DNA from: Crotophaga sulcirostris
Taxonomy: Eukaryota > Chordata > Aves > Cuculiformes > Crotophagidae
Assembly: GCA_013397455.1 (NCBI GenBank)
Contig: VYZB01000024.1
Location: 3,394,632-3,458,631 of the forward strand
Length of the DNA stretch: 64,000 bases
Direction: 5' to 3'
Below the pieces are notes generated by a model, which was given only the letters and a program-made list of their open reading frames with translations, did no database searches and was not told the DNA's origin. The translations under genes and the position numbers were made by a program. Shown here piece after piece: positions 56,601-64,000 of the stretch (positions are counted from its first letter, which is position 1; each line of letters begins with the position of its first letter).

Positions 56601-59324
56601 TTGCTTTTTGACATTTGGCTTCTTAGTAGAAATGCAGTCATGTTTGAGACATTTCCACTGCATTTCACAGCCTGTGAGAATATTTAAAGCACAGATGGGC
56701 ACAAAGAATGAACTATCCTTTCCCATTGGCAAGCCTTTCCCCACAGCTCCCTTGATGATTTCTCAATGGACAACAAGGTTGCATTTTTTGGTCCTCATGC
56801 TTTTCAAGAGGTGTACATTAAGAGATGTTCCTAAGCCACATGCATTGTTGACAAAGTTATCCCAGCTATGAATATAGAGACACTCCCTATGTTTTTGTGG
56901 GGCAGTACAGAGCCATCATTCAGCTGTTCATGGAAATAAGGGCATCCACTTTGTAAAGTGCTCTTGCAATAATTTTAGACCTAGCCTCTGATGTCTGATG
57001 GGATCTAGCTTGAGTCATAACTCCACTGGTTCCTCTGTGGAGAACATGTAGGTGAAACACAAGTTAGAGTCAATCTAACAGTGTTCAGGAACATATTTTC
57101 CTTCAAAACCTTTAAACACCAATTCATATTTGGTCAGCCTTTAGACAAAAAAACAATGAGCCCAGAATAGCATGGCTGGGTCACCTCTTCTCTCTGCCTG
57201 TCCTACTGGCCTAAGGCAAAAAGAGGAGCTAGACACTGCAAAGCAGAAAGTCAGGACATTGCAAGTGGATGCAGTAAGTCTTGACTAGTTCCTGCTCAGC
57301 CTTCAGCCAACACATCCTTAAAATCTTCACCATTCTTCCTTGAGACAGGCCAGTTTTCCAGTGCTGCTGGTGGCAGGAGGGGAAGGATATATCCTCAGCT
57401 GCATCCTGCTGTATGCAGTGGTATCAAGACCACATTGGTTGTACAAGGCTTAAAGATGTGATAAGCAAGTCTTTTCTCCACAAAGGTGACTTTGGACGAG
57501 TATTGACAACTGTCTGCATACAGACTGGTCCCAGAGGTGATGCATGTTTCGTTCATGTGCTCATTACTGGTACTTTAAGACCATACTCAAGAGTCAATAT
57601 AACACACCTGCACTCCAAAAACAGGCTACCTAATGAAAGCCTATTGCTTGGCTAAATTGCAGCAACACTCTGTCTCTAGACCTTCAGGTCAAAGGGTGTA
57701 GGTTCCACATCCCTCACTCCTCTCCTAATGACCTCACTTAGAAGAATGTGCATTATAAAGAAGAAAAAGCTCAAAGCCCAGACCACAAACACAGGGCCTT
57801 GGGGTCACCTGGCACAGACAGCCAGGACCTCCACGTCTTTTTAGCTTTTGAGAAGTTGGCAGGGGAAGGGAATGGATTTCCTGCACCTCTTTTCATGCTC
57901 TTACATAGCTTTTGCACTGGGGCTGCATGGAGGATGGTGAGGCTGTGGTATTGTCTTGAAAGGTTTTGGACCAAAACTCCTGACTACATAAAAGCAGAAT
58001 AGTGTTGCAATGTCCATTTAAGTTCTGGCAGCTCTGCATGGGTTTGTGTTTGCATCAGTATGTTTGTGCATGGGCATGTGTGAGGAGACTGGCAGAGAGA
58101 TCCTTGTCAAAATTCAACCCAAATCAGAATATCAGAGATTAAACCTATAAATTGCCATAAGTGTTTTGGCATCAGTGAAATTTTCCTTATTCAAAACCAC
58201 TTAGCATCTTGAAGGACGATTTCTCTTCTTTCCATGGGACAATATCTTACAGCCTATACACCATTTTTGACAGAATAAAGGGAACTGCTGTTATCATGAA
58301 TTTGTATAAAACTCCCACATTGAACAAGACTGACAACTATTTTGTAAAATATCAGAAACACAAATGTTAGGGCGTAGGGAAAAAGGTATGGCCTGCCATC
58401 AAAGGTGACAGCTTTACTTTTAGCTACCAGCACTGCTGGATGATTTAAAATGATCCCAGAGGCTTGGCTCATTCGTATTTGAGGAATGTCCTTTGAAAAT
58501 GTGTTAATGCTTTTGGCAGCAGATTTTGCTCATGGGACAAGTACCTTTAAATTAAATATATAAGAGTTCAGTCTTTAAGATTGGAAGGAAGATTGAAACA
58601 GTCCAGGGTGGCCTATGCTATTATATACCTTTATTAAACTCTCAGAAGCCAGAAAGGCATACTAGCTTTTCAGTGCACTGGAAGGTTTGCAGGGCTCTTG
58701 AAAGGCTGCTGCTGCTTTTGTGAAATGCTACAAGGTATAGATGTCAAACACAGCAATATTTCCATTTACTTTCAGGATATGGCAGTAGAATTTCCCTGTA
58801 CTCCCTAGAGTTTTCTCTTCTACTAAATGACAGTGGAGAACATGCTATTAGCAGAGATGCCAAAGCCTACCTAGTGCCTGACACCTTGACCTCCCCAAGA
58901 ATTGTATTAAAGCAGTGGAAAGATCTACCACAGTCTCTATTTGTAGAACGGCAGGGACCTCTGGTACAGCAGATGAGTGGGTCACAAATTATTGCTATAT
59001 ACAGCAACTGCCAGGTGAAATTGGTTGGTTGCTCAGAAATTTGTTTCTGACTGTTTCTCCAAATGCATCTTAAGCTTCGTGAGACACCATGTAGAAAGGT
59101 GACTATGGGTATTATGCGTTCCAATGACCTGTTTGATTTTAATATGCAGTCAACACTTTCTTAGCACATGGCAGCTGTGTGTTGCCCTTTACCTTGCACA
59201 GGTACCCTATGGAGTGATGCTAAATTACAATTAAAGGGTTTGAAACAAGGACAGTAGGGCACATGATGATTTTTACACCATTGATGAACTGTTCAGTTCT
59301 GTTCTTTCAAGCTGGGGCCAGCTA

Positions 59325-59360
59325 GGGATGCTCTTATCAACTTTTTGATAAGAGCATCCC
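59325..59360. repeat. Perfect 16-bp hairpin with a 4-nt loop
   Basis: GGGATGCTCTTATCAA, then the loop CTTT, then the exact reverse complement TTGATAAGAGCATCCC. All 16 pairs match and pairing ends outside the arms. It lies next to the 31-base block at 59391-59421 that has a relative near 34 kb. Confidence 0.9.
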
Positions 59361-59390
59361 ATCCCTTTTACCATATTTTAGCCTTGTAAC

Positions 59391-59421
59391 GGTGCAATTG
59401 ATACGGCTGCATTGGCTATTT
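59391..59421 (+). repeat. 31-base block related to 33993-34023
   Basis: Matches the block at 33993-34023 at 26 of 31 positions with no gaps (shared core CAATTGATA and GGCT). Looser similarity extends upstream, where both have an (A/G)ATAAGAG motif and ACCATAT. This suggests two fragments of one old dispersed element of unknown type. Confidence 0.5.
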
Positions 59422-59571
59422 GTACTGCAATTAGCACTGCATTAGATTAAGTCAATATTAACTGTCAGTGGGGAATTGCACTGCCTGTGTATAGCCATAA
59501 GCTTGCTGGCTATTCGCTGGGGGAAAGAGGATTGAATCCAGACAACTTTGGTAAGAATAGGGATCTTTATC

Positions 59572-59815
59572 TAGAATCATAAAATCATTAAGGTTGGAAA
59601 ATACCTCTAAGATCATCAAGTCCAACTGCCAGCCCAACACTGCCCTGCCTACTAAACCATGTCCCAAAGTGCCACATCTACATGTTTTTTGAACACTTCC
59701 AGGGAAAGAAAGGGCACCACTTCCCTTGGCAGCCTGTTCCAATGTTCACCACTCCTTCAGTAAGAATTTTTTTTCTAGTATACAATCTAAATCTCCCCTG
59801 GGGACCTATTCCTGA
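59572..59815 (-). repeat. CR1 LINE 3' fragment
   Basis: Read on the minus strand, the tail (ATGATTTTATGATTCT) is followed by the block complementary to GATCATCAAGTCCAACTGCC and then by GAACAGGCTGCCAAGGGAAG, all typical of CR1 3' ends. It is 5'-truncated at about 59800-59815. Confidence 0.92.
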
Positions 59816-62800
59816 TAACCCTACAAGAAAACCCACTAGTTGTAAGGGATTAAGAATAAATAACTGCTAGGATCTAAGGGGAAAAGTTCAGGAACAAAAG
59901 AGCAGCAACACTCACAGAAAGTCTACTTTGTAATAATGCACTATAAAGGAGGGGACAGAAATGTGTGCCCTATAAATATATGGGCACTGATTCACACAGT
60001 ATGAAAATGCAGGCATTGCTGAAGGGCAAGGCAGTGCCCGGGCTGACTACAAACGCACTGTGTGCTGGAGAGCACAGGTGAGGAGACAACACTGCAGTGA
60101 GGGCAAAGCAATTTCATGTCAAAAAGTAATATAGGTATTTTAACATCCATGCAGAGTAAAAGTGACCCTAAGGACCCAATTCCATTGAAGTCCATTGAAT
60201 GACATCTCTCTCACAGAGTTGAACCAACCATGTGGTGGGTCTGCCTTGCTATTTCTAAGTTCACTGCTGGGGAAAAAGGTGTGTGGCTACCCTGAATTCA
60301 AACACATGCTGTCAGCTGATGTCTGTAGTGAGCACACCTCTTGGTGCCAGCAGCTCTGAACTATACCTTGCTGGAAATCTAGACTCCAGTCTGTCATCTG
60401 GATCTGTTTCTCCCACAGCCCTGCCCTTGTCTCCACCATAAATCCACAGAATATCAGTGATTTCCTCCTTTCTTTCTCACCATATAGTGGGCTTTGGTAG
60501 CTTTTGTTTGGGATAGTTTTTGTGACACTGTGAAGGGAGTTTGTCCCAGTTAAAAATAATCCGAAACAAGTTGCACAGGCACTAGGACACACACAGAGCA
60601 ACGAGACATGAACAAAGCCAAATTCTTCTCCACTAAGGGAGCTTCAGCCAGCTGGAAAGAAAAGATGTAATACATTTTTATATGTAACTTTTTGGGTTTA
60701 TATGTCAATACACTAATGTTGTAATTTGCAACTGTTGGGTAGATGGAGTACAGTAGGTACTACACCGTTACCACCTCTGAATTTCCTAACCTGCAGGAAT
60801 CCATTTACCCAGCCTGCTGAAACAAAGTCTTCAGGCAAATGCCCCCTAGCTCGTATGGGGGGTGGATGAAACCCAAGTGCTGGATGGATTCTAGGGGCAG
60901 GCAGTGTGCTTTGCCTCGCTCAGCAGCAGCTGAGGTGAGCTGTGCTCACACATTTCTTCTGCCAACATGTTGGGAGGTTCCTACCCTGGAATCAGAAACA
61001 TGGGAGAGACTCCTTGTGCTGCCAGCTTTACCCAAAATCAAATGTTGCATACTCCAGTGGAGTGGGAGTAAGTATAAACCAGAAACCTTGGCTTCTGATG
61101 ACACTAGGGCCCTCTAGAGATCTGAGGTTTATCAGCAAAGCCCCTGCCCATGAAGCTATTTATCTCTGGTAGCTATTTTTTTTTTTTTTGTGGAGCAGTG
61201 GTTGCATCCTTCCCTGGCCAAGTCAGTTCAGTCTAGGTGGGTGGAAATGGTCAGATGTGGCAGGGAGCTGAGCAGGCAAGATAAAAGAACTCAGACAGTC
61301 TTTGAGGGGGGTGGGGGTGTGATGCAGACAACTGAGGAAGAAATGGGAGCATTGACATTAGAAGTGATATGGATTTTCACATAGTGAAAACTAAATGTCT
61401 CAATAAACCAGGCAAAGTGGCCATGCACACCCAGAAGTGAAGTCCAACAGCAAGCTAGAAGAAGCAAAAAATAAATCCAATGAAAACCAAAAAGATTAAA
61501 CACTGTTTATTTAACAATGAGAATCAGCATTCTGAGGGCTGTGAACTGTGACTTGTGGTACTTGAAGTTAACAATGTTATTTTGAACACAAGGTTCTCCA
61601 CTTGGTCACAGTCAACCTTTCTGTGTGCTCTTTCCCCCCACAGGCACATCCACAGGCTTGTCCCTGGCATGAAGGACTTGTGAGCCACCAGTGTGGGCTG
61701 CAGCCCCTTCCATGAAAAGCAGCTGCCCACTGCAGGGACTGCAAGTTCAGGGCAAACCTGAACGTTTTCTCCTGCACTTGTCCTCAGGGGCAGCTGAGGA
61801 CCCTTGGAGGGACCTTAACAACAGGCAAACAAACAGACGAATACACAACCTCATCCCAGGTAGACACATGGTCTTTAGCAAGGCTTGGATAGACACCCTG
61901 ACATGGCTACGAGGAGCCAGGTGCCTATGTAAACCAACTCTCATGCTTTTATTTCCAGCTGGGTGAAATTCCACCAGTACCTGGTACGCTGTTCATCAGC
62001 CGTTGTGGTCCCCTCCTGCAGGCACCTCCTGCAGCATCCACACAGCTCTGTGCTTCGGGGGCGCACCCGAATTGTGCACCCAGTGCTTGTCCCTTTCCCA
62101 TCCTCTCAAGAGCTTTGACTAAGGGTTGGTTCTGCCTGGAGAAGATCAAGATGGAGAACAGCTTTTTCAGCTGGCAGGGACACACTGTCTGCTGTCACTT
62201 GGCTGTGCCAGGAGCGTGGGAGCGTCTGCTATCAAATAGCACCGAGTCCTGCCCAGCTGCTGGCACTCAAGCAACATAGGGCAGGAAGACAAGGAGAGAG
62301 GCAATGCTGATTCCCCTTCATTTTCAGGTGACCTGGCTGCACTGGTGACACTGGGGGAAGGTGGCTCTGCACGAGCACGAGCAAACTGCAGGCAGCGCCT
62401 GGAACAGACTCGAGCGTGGGCTTGAACTTTGACACTGCTCCTTCCAGCAGCCCTGAAAGGGAGGGAGAGCAGTGACGTGACCAGCCTGGGCGGCTCTTGC
62501 TGACTCAACATAAACATGTTTTTAAGCTTCTAGTGCAGCCAGCAGGGAACATGCTGTCCCCATGAGTTCCCTGCCTCTTGCCTGGGAGGCTGCCAGAACC
62601 ACACCAAGAGGCACTGCTGCTTCCCATGGCCCCCAGGCCTGACCAGAGGAGACCAAGCTGCAAACTTAGCCAGTGTTTGTCCTTAAAAAAAAAGAGAAGT
62701 CAGTGGAAAGCTGCAAGCACAACAAAAGAGCCAGCAGCTGGAAGCTGAACAGCAGCCATGCATTTCCTGAAGGGTATTTTTAAAGTTTATAATTGTTCAC

Positions 62801-64000
62801 TCCTTATTTACAGTGCTGTTTGATGTCCTTTTATATGGCACTACCTGCCAGTCTGCCCTCTGCTTAAACCAAGCTATTCACATCCAAATGTCTGGAGCTC
62901 CACTGACTATGGGAGGCAAGCTTAGCTTTTTTAGGCTAACAGCCCTAAACAGCTGGAATAATCTTCCAGCCGTATTGAAGCAGGTTCTCACATTGTTCAA
63001 GGTTTGAACACTCTTAATCCTTTTTTTTTAAAAAGCCTCAGCTGTGTGAAATGAGCACAAGCAGTGGCTGGTCACTGTTGTGTGCCATTTAAGAGACTAG
63101 TCCTTCTGCCTCCAGGTGTGGGCAAAGTCCTTTTATCCCAGCCAAGCTCTTGGTGACCAGGGACACAAGGACAAAGTGTCCTCTTTGCTGGACAGGACAC
63201 ACTTGCTCCTCAAAGCCAACAGCAGCTCTGCACCCAGACTTCCTAAGCATGGACCTGGGCTTTTGGTCTTGCCTAGCTTGAACAGAAAGGCTGAGAGCTG
63301 ATCTACCTCTGATCTGGCATGTTTAGAGCTCAAAATATTCTGGTATAACAGTTGCTCTGCCTTGAATAAGTGGGATGAGGCCGAAGCAAGAGCTGTCAGT
63401 CAGTTCAGTACTTTTAAATTGGCTTTAAGTACATAGGCACACATTTCAGTTCAATATATCTTCAATGTTTAATTGTGTGTCACATACTCCTCTTCCTCTC
63501 CTAGGTGTGTCACTGGCTCATAATTCCTCCAGCACAACGCATGCCATCTTGTAGACCGCATGGCAGGTAACTCAGTGAGGACAGCCTCTTGCCTAGTCTT
63601 GCACTCTGAAGGAGTTAATAATGAATTTACTTGTTTTCTAAAGACCTTCAGGAGTGTGTCTATCCCCTCTACTGACCAGCAGCAAAAGCCACTTTGGCTT
63701 TGTTCACAGTGCACTGGTGTCAACAAGAAGCTTGTCATAGATTTCAGTGAGTATAGTGTGAGGTCTAAACATGAGTTCTTACTACTCTAATGCTTATCAT
63801 TTACATTGGTTAATATGTTGATCACACATTATAGTACACTTTTTAATTGCATGAAAAAGAAAACAAAGGGTTAACATATGTTAGAAAGGAACATTGTTAG
63901 CTATGGAAAGAGAAATTACATCAGCAGTTCTCAGACAAGCTTATAGACAATCTATTGATCCGTTACCTATATTCTACATCCTATATCCATACTCTATTAA
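59816..64000. other. Intergenic DNA downstream of the last CR1
   Basis: No gene recognised. It contains the possible LINE relic at 62921-63004. Open frames around 61500-62500 occur on both strands, overlap each other and match no family I know. Confidence 0.45.
62921..63004 (+). pseudogene. Possible relic of the C-terminal coding end of a non-CR1 LINE
   Basis: The frame reads LSFFRLTALNSWNNLPAVLK followed by QVLTLFKV and a stop. It fits the pattern F-x7-W-N-x-L-P ... L-x-F-K found at the end of reverse transcriptase ORFs of several LINE clades, with the F-to-W spacing exact and two residues missing before FK. It differs from the CR1 version seen at about 26950. The rest of the ORF is not recognisable, so this is a short decayed fragment or a chance match. 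Confidence 0.35.

Larger units (their letters stand above)
53690..59571. other. ASB4 3' flank and intergenic DNA
   Basis: The first part will include the ASB4 3' UTR, of unknown length. Beyond that I see no coding exon or recognisable repeat. No sequence like the C-terminal exons of PDK4, the expected next gene on the minus strand, was found. Confidence 0.5.

Overview
The window is vertebrate nuclear DNA, most likely from a bird. It is AT-rich and gene-poor, its genes have introns with GT-AG borders, and it carries several CR1 LINE fragments of the avian type, with 3' tails ending in ATTCTATGA-like octamers. It holds one PON-family gene beside ASB4, the gene order expected for the vertebrate PPP1R9A-PON-ASB4-PDK4 neighbourhood. 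Birds are known to carry a single paraoxonase, and only one is present here. I cannot name the species.

Two complete protein-coding genes can be reconstructed exon by exon. PON2 lies on the minus strand (start codon 25870, stop 10790) in nine coding exons that give 354 residues, the same length as human PON2. All eight introns have GT-AG borders, reading frame is kept throughout, and the calcium ligands and catalytic histidines are present. Its first exon sits in a CpG island (about 25680-26040). ASB4 lies on the plus strand (43158 to 53689) in five coding exons that give 435 residues, or 423 from a second in-frame ATG. It has ankyrin repeats and a C-terminal SOCS box. The two genes are divergently arranged, with about 17 kb between their start codons.

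Layout: 1-6120 may be the long 3' UTR of a plus-strand gene (PPP1R9A by synteny) and is tentative. 6121-10300 is unassigned. 10300-26040 is PON2, with two tandem CR1 copies in intron 1 close to the promoter. 26040-43000 is intergenic, with two plus-strand CR1 copies and simple repeats. 43025-53689 is ASB4. 53690-64000 is intergenic, with one minus-strand CR1, a perfect 16-bp hairpin and a probable relic of another LINE. PDK4, expected next by synteny, was not found and probably lies beyond the window.

The two genes do not form a pathway. PON2 is a membrane-associated lactonase with antioxidant roles, and ASB4 is a substrate receptor for a Cullin-5 ubiquitin ligase. No convincing new biological system was found. 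The best leads are the CR1 tandem duplication beside the PON2 promoter, the hairpin and its related dispersed sequence, a possible non-CR1 LINE relic, and two isolated GC-rich patches. All coordinates and translations were read by eye; transcript ends are not established.
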